Notes under the pieces: model-generated
Told to the model about the DNA's origin: nothing
Databases searched by the model: none
Seen by the model: only the letters and a program-made list of their open reading frames with translations
NCBI RefSeq assembly: GCF_042676385.1
Contig: NZ_JBHTHA010000048.1
Coordinates: 62,001-126,000, forward strand
Direction: 5' to 3'
DNA: 64,000 nt
Source: Paenibacillus_E sp042676385
GTDB taxonomy: Bacteria > Bacillota > Bacilli > Paenibacillales > NBRC-103111
Made by a program: the position numbers and the translations under genes
In this document: piece by piece, positions 16,394-24,067 of the stretch
Position numbering within the stretch: the stretch's first letter is position 1
Layout of the letters: every line of letters starts with the position of its first letter

Positions 16394-17254
16394 ATGAATC
16401 CGGAACACTCTTATTTTACGATCAACATTAATCCTCTTACCACCAACGCAGATATATCGGTGCTATTTAGCGGAGAAGGCAAGCCCATCCCTCTGCATCA
16501 AATGGGCCCTGCCGTGCATGATTACTACCTGATTCATACGGTCCTCTCCGGAGAGGGCGTCTTCGAAATGCGTGATCGCTCTTACCGCTGCAGATCCGGG
16601 GACACGTTCGTCATCTTCCCTGGCGAGCTGTTCAGCTATATCGCAGATGCAGACCAACCTTGGCATTATGCATGGGTTGCTTTCGCCGGCCGAGCCGTTG
16701 GCATGACGTTATCTTCCATGGGAGTCACTCCTGAGAATGCCGTCATCTCGGGCAGCAATCCCCGCGCCATTCGGCACGTATACCGCCAAATCCGTTCCAG
16801 CTTTCAGCAGTCGGACTATCCGGTGCTTGAGGATATGGAAGCCGGAGGTTGGCTGCGTCTCCTGCTAAGTAGGCTTGGACAGACCAACCGGCATCGGGTT
16901 ACCGATAAACGCGTGGCTGAATCCGAGATTGAGCGCCAAGTTTCTCAAGCGGTTCGTTATTTGGAACTTCAATACACGCAGACTGTCTCTATAGAATCAT
17001 TGGCCCATTCGATTGGCTATCATCGTACTTATTTATGCAAAATGTTCAAGCAATATATCGGACTGTCCCCGATGCAATATTTGCTCAAAATTCGAATGGA
17101 ACGCGCGAAGCAGCTGCTGGAAACCTCTATGACCATTGATCAGGTTGCCTCTTCGGTCGGATTCAACGATGCTTTGTATTTTTCCAAGCAATTTCGCAAA
17201 TGGAACGGCGTGGCTCCTTCCGCTTATCGAAAGCAGTGCGCTAATTTTCTGTGA
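16394..17254 (+). CDS. AraC-family regulator (probable alpha-galactoside operon)
   Basis: 286 residues: an N-terminal cupin-type arabinose-binding-like domain (about 15-165, with GEGVFEMRDRSYRCRSGD) and a C-terminal AraC double helix-turn-helix (about 185-285, including SIESLAHSIGYHRTYLCKMF and QVASSVGFNDALYFSKQF). GAGGTGATCCT precedes the ATG. It is divergent from the GH4 gene with a 145-bp spacer, which matches MsmR/RafR/MelR-type regulators of alpha-galactoside use in Firmicutes. Effector sugar inferred from the neighbour only. Confidence 0.88.
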   Translation: MNPEHSYFTININPLTTNADISVLFSGEGKPIPLHQMGPAVHDYYLIHTVLSGEGVFEMRDRSYRCRSGDTFVIFPGELFSYIADADQPWHYAWVAFAGRAVGMTLSSMGVTPENAVISGSNPRAIRHVYRQIRSSFQQSDYPVLEDMEAGGWLRLLLSRLGQTNRHRVTDKRVAESEIERQVSQAVRYLELQYTQTVSIESLAHSIGYHRTYLCKMFKQYIGLSPMQYLLKIRMERAKQLLETSMTIDQVASSVGFNDALYFSKQFRKWNGVAPSAYRKQCANFL

Positions 17255-17333
17255 AACTTACCATATTAATGAATGAAATGAATTGTATGTTAATCTTTCT
17301 TTCGGGTAATCTACCTTAAGAAGGAGTTGGTCC

Positions 17334-17849
17334 GTGTTGGTTGCTGTCCTATATTCAATTCTTTGGATTCTAGCTGCCTTCAAACTCGCCGATCGCAACT
17401 GGAAACCCTATTATCCGACGATTCTATTCGCGTCACTCAGCAATTTGTTATACGAATTGATTTGTTATAATTATCAGCTCTGGCAGATGGAGCCCAACGG
17501 TGTGAAATACGCCATGATCCCCATTCTGCTGCTTTGCTTGATTGGCATGCCCCTCTCGACATGGGTTTATCTCTCGCATTATCCGGCAGATCGTTCGCTT
17601 TTGCAAAGGTTCAAGTATATCCTTTTATTCACAGCTCTTTTTGTCGTGCTCGAATATATTTCAGTGAAATTGGGAGCGATTACCTACCACAACCGGTGGA
17701 ATCTATTATGGTCAACACTTTTCGATATCATCATGTTTATCATGCTGCGCGTCCATTTCCGCAATCCTCTAATCGGCATTGCCTGCTCTGTCGTCTATAC
17801 AGGACTGCTTATTGTTTTATTCAATGTTACCCTTGAAAAGATGAAATGA
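17334..17849 (+). CDS. CBO0543-family membrane protein
   Basis: 171 residues with five hydrophobic helices and the family pattern LADRNWKPYYPTILFASLSNLLYELICYNY near the N terminus. Function unknown; the family is widespread in spore-forming Firmicutes. GTG start at 17334 with AAGGAG about 9 nt upstream. It stands alone after the AraC gene and is followed by a short hairpin (17854-17874) and a dyad-repeat copy. Confidence 0.8.
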   Translation: MLVAVLYSILWILAAFKLADRNWKPYYPTILFASLSNLLYELICYNYQLWQMEPNGVKYAMIPILLLCLIGMPLSTWVYLSHYPADRSLLQRFKYILLFTALFVVLEYISVKLGAITYHNRWNLLWSTLFDIIMFIMLRVHFRNPLIGIACSVVYTGLLIVLFNVTLEKMK

Positions 17850-17853
17850 AAAA

Positions 17854-17876
17854 ACCTGAGGCAGCTCCTCAGGTCT
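17854..17876 (+). terminator. Probable weak terminator hairpin
   Basis: ACCTGAGG (17854-17861) pairs exactly with CCTCAGGT (17867-17874) around a 5-nt loop, starting 5 nt after the CBO0543 stop. The following tract (CTTGG) is poor in T, so termination would be weak. Confidence 0.45.
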
Positions 17877-17902
17877 TGGTCTACTGCGGTACGTTCGTGA
17901 AC

Positions 17903-18016
17903 GAACTTGTCTTTGTTAATCCGCCATCTTCTCGTCTGTAAAGATGGAAAGTATCGTTAGAGACACGACTTCATTTCCCCTCGCCCATTGCAACGATGAA
18001 AAACACCTCTACTAGC
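17903..18016. repeat. Dyad repeat, group 1, single recombinant unit
   Basis: Dyads at 17936-17962 (CTGTAAAGATG... core) and 17988-18014 (CAACGATG-AAAAA-CACC core), centres 52 nt apart. The first half matches unit 1 and the second half (CTTCATTTCCCCTCGCCCA) matches unit 2 of the two-unit copies at 33449 and 39667, so it looks like a deletion product between tandem units. The left flank CTTGTCTTTG.. also occurs at 31797. Located between two convergent genes. Confidence 0.75.
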
Positions 18017-18048
18017 CTACCTATTTGTCACCATACCCTTGGATTTGT

Positions 18049-18921
18049 TTATGGATACATCCGTTCAGCATCTTGAGGCAAATCCCTCACATGAACAAGA
18101 TGGGCGGTGACTCTTCGATCATCGTCATGAGGGTATTCGTACCCCAGATGCGCGGCGACTTCCAACGCAATTTGTCTAAAGAGATCAACCATGTTAAACA
18201 GCGCCTGCCAGATATGATCGTAATTAGCGTCGGGGTATGTGCTCATCAGTTGATCCCACTGCTCTGGCGTCAGTTGTTTCTCGAAATATTTACCATATTT
18301 CCCCGAATCGACGGTAAAACCGGAACGAATGCCCACGTGCCATCGCAGCATCTTAATCAGCATGTCCCGCACCGGTTGCTCCAACATTTGTTTCGCGTAG
18401 AGCACTTCGCCTCTCCATAGTCCTTTGACGATATAGGTGCTAACCCACCAGAATTCATTGCAGCAGTTTGCGAATTGCTTGGCGGACGGCCGCAATGTGA
18501 TATAATCGGAGTCGCTTGGCGGCGGAAAGGGATCGATCCGGCCATCTTTATCAAGAAGCAGCAGGCTCAAGCTATCCCTTTCCACCTGACTAAACCTCTC
18601 CGCCGTGTACAAATTCAGATCAATTCGATTGCCGTCTGTAAATTGCATGAGAAAATTAAAAAAGTCATAAGACTCCCGAAGCTCAGAACCCATTTCTTCC
18701 GGCATCTGCATAATCATCATTTCACCGAACTGTTGGATCCAGTCACGCTCGCGTACGAAGGAATCAACCTCCGTGACCACATAGACGATGTCATAATCCT
18801 GAAAACAATCGCGCGGCGCATTCTTATTCAGTCGCGATCCATTCATGATGACTGCCCTTACCTGTTCATTTTTTTCGGCATAACCAACGATGAGCGCTAG
18901 CATCTCTTCCTCGTTTCGCAT
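18049..18921 (-). CDS. Aminoglycoside 6-adenylyltransferase (AadK/AadE-like)
   Basis: 290 residues matching the streptomycin 6-adenylyltransferase family: nucleotidyltransferase motif MNGSRLNKNA..DCFQDYDIVYVV near residues 24-50 with the metal-binding Asp pair, then DFFNFLMQFTDGNRIDLNLYT. The enzyme transfers AMP to the 6-OH of streptomycin in the cytoplasm. Chromosomal AadK-type genes are common and intrinsic in soil Bacilli, so this need not be acquired. AGGGAGG lies before the ATG. No mobile-element marks flank it. Activity on a given drug cannot be deduced. Confidence 0.9.
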   Translation of the reverse strand: MRNEEEMLALIVGYAEKNEQVRAVIMNGSRLNKNAPRDCFQDYDIVYVVTEVDSFVRERDWIQQFGEMMIMQMPEEMGSELRESYDFFNFLMQFTDGNRIDLNLYTAERFSQVERDSLSLLLLDKDGRIDPFPPPSDSDYITLRPSAKQFANCCNEFWWVSTYIVKGLWRGEVLYAKQMLEQPVRDMLIKMLRWHVGIRSGFTVDSGKYGKYFEKQLTPEQWDQLMSTYPDANYDHIWQALFNMVDLFRQIALEVAAHLGYEYPHDDDRRVTAHLVHVRDLPQDAERMYP

Positions 18922-18968
18922 TCGAGCCCTCCCTTATATCTGATTGATATTAATCATAAAAGCCATTG

Positions 18969-18977
18969 TGATATAAT
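18969..18977 (+). promoter_or_regulatory. Extended -10 promoter for the 57-residue gene
   Basis: TGATATAAT at 18969-18977 forms an extended -10 element (TGnTATAAT). A TTGATA at 18944-18949 is too far (22 nt) for a standard -35. Transcription would start near 18984, leaving a short leader with GGAGGT before the ATG at 19009. Confidence 0.5.
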
Positions 18978-19008
18978 GCAAAGAATCAGTATGTGGAGGT
19001 AGAGATGC

Positions 19009-19182
19009 ATGAAAATATACGTAATCCTCTCGTTTAACGAAGATGGAATGGACAATGTTTATGTAGGCACGGACGAGGAAAGAGCCCTTTCCTTCAAAAC
19101 GTCCGATTTTGAAAATTGCGATGCTCTTTTCGTAGAAATATGGGAAGACGGAGAGAAGACGGACGATTACCGTCTGGAGTAA
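19009..19182 (+). CDS. 57-residue acidic protein, unknown
   Basis: A short gene with its own signals: extended -10 promoter, GGAGGT ribosome site at 18995-19000, ATG at 19009, TAA at 19180-19182 and a terminator 9 nt later. The protein (MKIYVILSFNEDG at the start, EKTDDYRLE at the end) is strongly acidic with regular hydrophobic spacing, suggesting a compact alpha/beta mini-domain. I do not recognise it. The complete transcription unit is the main argument that it is real. Confidence 0.7.
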   Translation: MKIYVILSFNEDGMDNVYVGTDEERALSFKTSDFENCDALFVEIWEDGEKTDDYRLE

Positions 19183-19190
19183 CAAAGAAA

Positions 19191-19228
19191 AGCAATAACC
19201 CTAAAGCGAAGGGCTATTGCTTTTTTTC
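19191..19228. terminator. Intrinsic terminator shared by convergent genes
   Basis: AGCAATAACCCT (19191-19202) pairs with AGGGCTATTGCT (19210-19221) with one mismatch, followed by seven T. It terminates the 57-residue gene and lies at the 3' end of the convergent GNAT gene. Confidence 0.85.
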
Positions 19229-19740
19229 TAGTTCGGATAAATAAGCCGTTTTGCATAACAATGCCTTGGCAGGCCGCCATACATGGGACGGGTGAATTGA
19301 AGCAAGAAGCCTGATGCCTCCAAATTACGCCGGCTGACGTGATTGTCCGGATGAACCGTCGAGTACAGATGTAAGCAGCCGCGAGCCCTAGCACGCTCTT
19401 CCCTCAGCTCGTGAAAGCGACGCTGCAAACCTTGTCCCCTTGCGGATTCATGCACGACGGTTGCATCCAGAACGGCCACCCGCGTCAGCTCTGTCTCCGG
19501 CACGCCAAACTCCCTTCCCAGATTTTTTGACCCGGGTCCGGGGAATGCAAGTACCGTGTAGGCAACGAGACGGGCTTCCACATAAGCGCCATAGATCTCC
19601 CCTTGATTTTCTATAAGAGCGTGCAAGCTGTCCTCATCGTCCATAGCGAAAAACGATTGAGCGGGAAGACGCGACACCACGTCGATCATCAGCTTATGCA
19701 CCTCGGGAATTTCTTCATGCCCAATTCTACGTATTTCCAC
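19228..19740 (-). CDS. GNAT-family N-acetyltransferase
   Basis: About 170 residues. The acetyl-CoA site is visible as VVHESARGQGLQRRFHE (motif A, R/Q-x-x-G-x-G/A), followed by STVHPDNHVSRRNLEASGF (motif B). Substrate unknown. I start at the GTG at 19740 because GGGAGG lies 9 nt upstream; a TTG start seven codons earlier would overlie that site. It is 24 bp downstream of the MFS transporter gene on the same strand, so they may be co-transcribed. Confidence 0.85.
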   Translation of the reverse strand: MEIRRIGHEEIPEVHKLMIDVVSRLPAQSFFAMDDEDSLHALIENQGEIYGAYVEARLVAYTVLAFPGPGSKNLGREFGVPETELTRVAVLDATVVHESARGQGLQRRFHELREERARARGCLHLYSTVHPDNHVSRRNLEASGFLLQFTRPMYGGLPRHCYAKRLIYPN

Positions 19741-19764
19741 AATGAGCAACCTCCCAAACAATGA

Positions 19765-20931
19765 TTACCTCGCTACGATCTTGGCACTCTCGAATCTTTG
19801 CCCATACCTTCTATGCAGGACGAAACTGAGCAGCAACCCAGCCGTAGAAAGCACCGATATCGACAAATACAACTTGTGGCCTCCCAAGACTTCATACACC
19901 CACCCGCCAAGATAGGAAGCTACGATGCCCGAAACTCCAAAGAAAAGTAAAGCCAGCACCGTCTGCCCCGTGGCCTTCCACTCCTCAGGAACGATCCGGT
20001 AAAGATATTGGATGGCCGCGGAGTAAAAAACAGGGAATGTAAAGATCTGCAGCAGCTGCAAATACGTTAACCAGTGCGGATCAGTGATCCATGCCGACAG
20101 AAAGAACCGCAAAGCATAAAAGAAGCTGGCAAACGCTATGAGAATCATCTCTTTCCCTTTTCGCAACCACCAGAAACTAAGCGCAAAGACGAGAATCTCA
20201 CTTCCCGCAGCCAGAAACCATGCTTGACCGACCAGGTCAGAGGTTCCGCCCAATTGCCGGATATAGACGCCAAGATAAGTATCATTGATACGCTGAGGTA
20301 CCGCAGAAACAAAAATCAGTACCAGAAACCAAACTGTCTCGCGGTGACTCAAAAAATTGCGCAAACTTTTGATCGATACCGGCTTCCCCGTCGCCGGCGC
20401 ATCCGGCAAGCCGAGACAGACCAGAAAACCGATCACCCCGATTCCCGCAAACAACAACGCAAGGCTTTGCATGCCAAAATACAGCATCGCATAGCCGACA
20501 ACAAGCGACATGACCGCGTACCCGACTGCTCCGAACGTACGAACCGAGCCATAGCTCACTTTATTTGCCTCAGCCGTTTGAAAATTGAGACTTTCCGTAA
20601 GCGGATCTAATGGCATCAAGAAGAAATAAAGCAACATGGTAAAGAGCAAGAGCACTATAAAACTACCCGAAGCGTACAAAAAATACCCAACAAAGGTAGA
20701 GCAGACTAGCAGAAGCAGCATTATCTTTTTAACAGTTTTCGTCCGGTCGCTTATCATCCCCCATAATGGTTGGGAAAAGATCGTGACAATCCCCCCGGTG
20801 CCAATAATAAGTCCGATCTTCGAAGTCGGGAGACCCTGCGCATCCATGTAGACCGGTAGAAAGGAAACGAATAAAGCTAGAAGTGCAAAGTAAAGAAAAT
20901 TAAACGTCCGTAATAAATAGGTTGAATTCAT
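19765..20931 (-). CDS. MFS transporter (MFS_1-like, PPP/nucleoside-permease type)
   Basis: 388 residues with 12 predicted membrane helices. Features of the MFS_1_like subgroup: N-terminal YFALLALFVSFLPVYMDAQG, the loop 2-3 motif GMISDRTKTVKK, and GSVRTFGAVGYAVMS in helix 5. Related proteins move phenylpropanoids, sugars or nucleosides, or export drugs; the cargo is unknown here. The upstream ribosome site (AGGG) is modest. Together with the GNAT gene downstream it may form an export/modification pair, which is inference. Confidence 0.85.
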   Translation of the reverse strand: MNSTYLLRTFNFLYFALLALFVSFLPVYMDAQGLPTSKIGLIIGTGGIVTIFSQPLWGMISDRTKTVKKIMLLLLVCSTFVGYFLYASGSFIVLLLFTMLLYFFLMPLDPLTESLNFQTAEANKVSYGSVRTFGAVGYAVMSLVVGYAMLYFGMQSLALLFAGIGVIGFLVCLGLPDAPATGKPVSIKSLRNFLSHRETVWFLVLIFVSAVPQRINDTYLGVYIRQLGGTSDLVGQAWFLAAGSEILVFALSFWWLRKGKEMILIAFASFFYALRFFLSAWITDPHWLTYLQLLQIFTFPVFYSAAIQYLYRIVPEEWKATGQTVLALLFFGVSGIVASYLGGWVYEVLGGHKLYLSISVLSTAGLLLSFVLHRRYGQRFESAKIVAR

Positions 20932-20952
20932 CGAAATCCCTGAACCTTTCAG

Positions 20953-21381
20953 CTATCTTAATTTAAAAACAACAATGCCCGCAATAATAATGAAGACTCC
21001 CGCTAGCTTATTCCAAGCCAGCGGCACAGCCGATACGCCAAATAATCCAAATGTATCAATGACTAAAGCGAAAATTAACTGAGCTACAAGTAAAATCGCT
21101 ATCGAATATGCAGGCCCCAGCTGACCGATTCCTTTCATGACCGAGAATACGATCGCCACGCCGAACATTCCGCCAAGCATATAGCCTTTGTTCACATTTT
21201 GCAATTGGCTCAAACTGCCGTCGCGAATCAGTGCAAACAGGATTAACGATACCAGAAAGCCAGACCCGTGCACGATGGTGTTCGTTAACCAAAACCCCGC
21301 TTTTTCACTCAACTTGGTGTTTAAGACACCTTGAATAGCAATAAAAACACCAGCTAATAATGAATATAGAATTCCCGCCAA
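20953..21381 (-). CDS. DMT-family transporter (YdcZ/DUF606)
   Basis: 142 residues forming five hydrophobic helices, with the family start LYSLLAGVFIAIQGVLNTKLSEK and the AILLVAQLIFALVIDTFGLFG segment. This is a half-length DMT protein that probably works as a dimer. TTG start at 21381 with GGAAGGGG about 8 nt upstream. Encoded 15 bp downstream of a Crp/Fnr regulator on the same strand, a pairing seen in other Bacilli (YeiL-type regulator with YdcZ transporter). Confidence 0.85.
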   Translation of the reverse strand: MAGILYSLLAGVFIAIQGVLNTKLSEKAGFWLTNTIVHGSGFLVSLILFALIRDGSLSQLQNVNKGYMLGGMFGVAIVFSVMKGIGQLGPAYSIAILLVAQLIFALVIDTFGLFGVSAVPLAWNKLAGVFIIIAGIVVFKLR

Positions 21382-21396
21382 GCTCTTAGCCCCTTC

Positions 21397-22095
21397 CTAG
21401 TTGTACAAATGATTGCCTGCCAGCTCTCTCAATTTGTGTTCGTTCAATACAATGAGCCGCCCTTTTTTCCGTACGAGCACACCATCTTGAATCAAACGAT
21501 GAATAACACGATTCAAGTGACGATAGCTGGTCCCAAGCATCTCTGCTGTTTCCGTCAGTGTAGATGTGCGTATTTCCTCCGCTTGCTCCAAGCCATCCTT
21601 CTGTGAAAGCAGAGAAAGCAAATAGCTTGCGAACCGATTTTCCACCGGATAAAGCAAATTCATCGCTGAAGCATTGCCGAGCGTATACAGTTTATGGCTC
21701 AGATTCTGGATCATAAACCATAGAAATGCAGGGTTATTCGCTTCTTTCTCAAGAATCAGCTCCCGGGTTATGATAAGCAGCGAGCAAGCGCCGACGGCTT
21801 CCACATTATTTTTGACGGGGTATTGCGCCATCCACTCCACATCCCCGATCAGGGCCGGCGGTCTGGAAAACCGCAGCAGCATCGTCTTGCCGTTCGGCAG
21901 CAGCGTATAGACCTTCAGTTTGCCCGACACAAGCACGTACAAGCCATCCAGCGTATCGCCCATGGAGCAAACCATCTCTCGATCGGCATAGGTTCTGAGC
22001 TCCATTTCTCCTACAGCTTCGGGCCCAAACACGTCGACCAAACCATTTTTTTGCATAAGCGCCTGAATAACTTGGATATCGCTTATTTTCTGCAA
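21397..22095 (-). CDS. Crp/Fnr-family regulator (YeiL-like)
   Basis: About 232 residues: a cyclic-nucleotide-binding fold (about 15-130, with LVSGKLKVYTLLPNGKTMLLRF) and a C-terminal winged helix (about 150-225, LTETAEMLGTSYRHLNRVIHRL). Residues for cAMP binding are not conserved, and no FeS Cys cluster is visible in the chosen frame. I start at the TTG at 22095, since GGAGGAT lies 5 nt upstream. The frame is open to 22209, but that region has no ribosome site. Likely controls the adjacent DMT transporter. Confidence 0.82.
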   Translation of the reverse strand: MQKISDIQVIQALMQKNGLVDVFGPEAVGEMELRTYADREMVCSMGDTLDGLYVLVSGKLKVYTLLPNGKTMLLRFSRPPALIGDVEWMAQYPVKNNVEAVGACSLLIITRELILEKEANNPAFLWFMIQNLSHKLYTLGNASAMNLLYPVENRFASYLLSLLSQKDGLEQAEEIRTSTLTETAEMLGTSYRHLNRVIHRLIQDGVLVRKKGRLIVLNEHKLRELAGNHLYN

Positions 22096-22255
22096 TCTAC
22101 ATCCTCCGCTCCAATAGCACCACATTGGCGCTATCCTGCAATTCAGTGTATGGAATAAAAGCAAATTGCAAATAGGACATATGTCCTTTTCTAATTTAAC
22201 CGTCTTCATCTACGAATGCAAAGGTACGCATTGCTGATCCACGCACATATATTCC

Positions 22256-22285
22256 TTGACAAGAATATTCCATGCGAAGTATATT
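22256..22285 (+). promoter_or_regulatory. Consensus promoter placing transcription at the arsR start codon
   Basis: TTGACA at 22256-22261, 18-nt spacer, TATATT at 22280-22285. Initiation would fall around 22291-22293, which is the ATG of the ArsR gene (22292). No Shine-Dalgarno sequence lies between the -10 and the ATG, so the mRNA is probably leaderless. Confidence 0.65.
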
Positions 22286-22291
22286 ATGTAC

Positions 22292-22642
22292 ATGAATAGC
22301 ATTTTTAGTGCTCTTGCCGAATCCAACCGTTTGAACATCATTGAACTGTTGCGCGACGGCCCCCTTACTGTGGGGGAAATCGCCGATCGGCTTGGGCTTG
22401 CACAACCGCAAGTTTCCAAACATCTCCGCGTACTTAGCGAAGCCGGACTTGTCGATATGCACCCAATCGCAAATCGGCGGATCTATAAGCTGAGACCCCA
22501 GTCCCTGCAAGAGTTTAACACTTGGTTGGACTCTTTTCGCCGCATCTGGGAGGAGAGATTCGATCGATTGGATGATTATCTTCAGCAACTGCAGCGTCAG
22601 GAAAAGAAACAAGGCGACAAAAGCGGTACAAACAAAGAGTAA
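22292..22642 (+). CDS. ArsR-family regulator paired with an SRPBCC protein
   Basis: 116 residues with a winged helix (LTVGEIADRLGLAQPQVSKHLRVLSEAG), a wing (NRRIYKLRP) and a C-terminal helical tail (WEERFDRLDDYLQQLQRQ). No Cys or His metal sites are visible, so it is not a metal sensor of the SmtB type. ArsR genes of this type are typically followed by an AHSA1/SRPBCC gene, as here (33 bp downstream). A close paralogue lies at 40179-40505 without a partner. ATG at 22292 chosen from the MNSIFSALAESNR start. Confidence 0.88.
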   Translation: MNSIFSALAESNRLNIIELLRDGPLTVGEIADRLGLAQPQVSKHLRVLSEAGLVDMHPIANRRIYKLRPQSLQEFNTWLDSFRRIWEERFDRLDDYLQQLQRQEKKQGDKSGTNKE

Positions 22643-22675
22643 CGGCAAAATTAAAATAATGGAGGCAGGGATAAC

Positions 22676-23206
22676 ATGGCTGAAAACAATGCAGCAAACA
22701 ACATCACGACGAAAATGGAAGGGAACGAACTGGTTATCACCCGCAGCTTTGATGCGCCGCGAGAACTTGTATTCAAGGCGTGGACCGAAGCTGAGCGCTT
22801 AGCGCAATGGTGGGGACCGAAAGGCTTAACGCTCAGTGTCTCCAAGTTGGATCTCCGCCCTGGCGGCATTTTTCACTACAGCATGACATCGCCGGACGGA
22901 AACGTCATGTGGGGCAAGTTTGTCTACGGTGAAATCACCCCGCCCGAGAAAATCGTCTACACGAATTCCTTTTCCGATGAAGAGGGCAATACGATCAGGC
23001 CTCCTTTTAGCGCTGTCTTTCCGCTGGAAATCATGAACACCTTGACCTTAACCGAGCACGAAGGCAAGACGACGCTAACGCTCAGAGGCGGCCCTATTAA
23101 CGCGACAGAGGAAGAACTCCAATTCTTTGCGGCTATGCACGAAAGTATGAAACAAGGCTTTGGCGGAACCTTCGAACAACTTGCCGATTACCTTGCGAAA
23201 GCCTGA
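22676..23206 (+). CDS. SRPBCC (AHSA1-like) domain protein
   Basis: 176 residues forming one START/Bet v1-like fold: ELVITRSFDAPRELVFKAWTEAERLAQWWGPKG at the start, PGGIFHYSM in the middle and MKQGFGGTFEQLADYL at the end. These are hydrophobic-ligand-binding proteins; the ligand is unknown. GGAGGC before the ATG. In operon with the ArsR regulator, a conserved arrangement in which the ArsR probably represses both. The frame ends 22 bp before a terminator hairpin. Confidence 0.88.
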   Translation: MAENNAANNITTKMEGNELVITRSFDAPRELVFKAWTEAERLAQWWGPKGLTLSVSKLDLRPGGIFHYSMTSPDGNVMWGKFVYGEITPPEKIVYTNSFSDEEGNTIRPPFSAVFPLEIMNTLTLTEHEGKTTLTLRGGPINATEEELQFFAAMHESMKQGFGGTFEQLADYLAKA

Positions 23207-23227
23207 ACGATTGGCTAAAAGAATAGC

Positions 23228-23259
23228 AAAACCTCCTTCTCAAGTAAGAGGAGGTTTTT
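23228..23259 (+). terminator. Terminator hairpin containing the ribosome site of the next gene
   Basis: AAAACCTCCT (23228-23237) pairs perfectly with AGGAGGTTTT (23249-23258), followed by a T. The AGGAGG of the right arm is also the only Shine-Dalgarno for the ATG at 23263. In a read-through transcript the hairpin would hide that site. Confidence 0.7.
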
Positions 23260-23262
23260 GTT

Positions 23263-24039
23263 ATGGATACTATATCCTTGAGGGAGTACAATGACTTGCA
23301 GATCCTGTTGAAGACATTCGGCAACAGCCATGAAATTTCCGTATACGAGACTACGGAGTTATACGGCGAGAAGGGGCATTTCCGTGTTTTGCAATTTTCA
23401 AACGAGGCTATCCAAGGGGCAATGGACTTGAATGATCCGGAACGGATCGTATTTGAATATCCGAGGGCCATTATCCACTTAATGGCGTTCAACAACCCGT
23501 CATTTGAAGACGTATTTGTCATCGGGCATGGCATAGGGACAATCGCCGGCCATTTTTCAGATAAGCGATTTAAAATCGCCGAGCTTGACGGCAACGTAGT
23601 CGAAATAAGCAAAACCTACTTCGGCTACCGTAAGAATAATGTAATCGTTGGCGACGGACGCCTTTTGCTCAGCAGTGAAGAACCGCATACCTATGACTAT
23701 CTTATTTTAGACGCCTTCACCGATAAAGGAACCCCGTGTCATTTAATATCCAAGCAATTTTTCCAAATCGCCAAAAGTAAACTTGAATCCCAGGGATCGA
23801 TCATCATGAATCTGATGGGAAAAGGTGAGAATGACAAGTTAATTAACGCTATTCATAGAACTCTTAGCGAAGAATTTGCTTATACCAAATCCTTTTCCTT
23901 ACGATCCGAACGCGCCACCGACATACAGAATGTCATTATTATGGGCAGAAACAAGCCAATCGGGTTCCAACTGCGCCATATGGCCGGTTTCACCGAATTT
24001 GAACCCGGGCAAGGACATATCATTATGGACGAGCGATGA
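23263..24039 (+). CDS. Spermidine-synthase-like SAM/Rossmann protein
   Basis: 258 residues with a spermidine synthase-type fold: FVIGHGIGTIAGHFSDKRFKIAELDGNVVEISKTYF (glycine loop and acidic residue after strand 2) then VIVGDGRLLLSS and YDYLILDAF. The N-terminal oligomerisation domain of true spermidine synthases is shortened. Many such proteins are orphan methyltransferase or aminopropyltransferase homologues, so the reaction is unknown. Translation depends on AGGAGG within the preceding hairpin. No speD or other polyamine gene is nearby. Confidence 0.72.
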   Translation: MDTISLREYNDLQILLKTFGNSHEISVYETTELYGEKGHFRVLQFSNEAIQGAMDLNDPERIVFEYPRAIIHLMAFNNPSFEDVFVIGHGIGTIAGHFSDKRFKIAELDGNVVEISKTYFGYRKNNVIVGDGRLLLSSEEPHTYDYLILDAFTDKGTPCHLISKQFFQIAKSKLESQGSIIMNLMGKGENDKLINAIHRTLSEEFAYTKSFSLRSERATDIQNVIIMGRNKPIGFQLRHMAGFTEFEPGQGHIIMDER

Positions 24040-24067
24040 ACGAAATCACTGGAGGTTTAGTGCCTGT

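Noticed and set aside
18049..18921. Acquired resistance island around the aminoglycoside adenylyltransferase
   Set aside because: No transposase, integrase or flanking direct repeats, and composition matches the surroundings; intrinsic chromosomal genes of this type are common in Bacilli.
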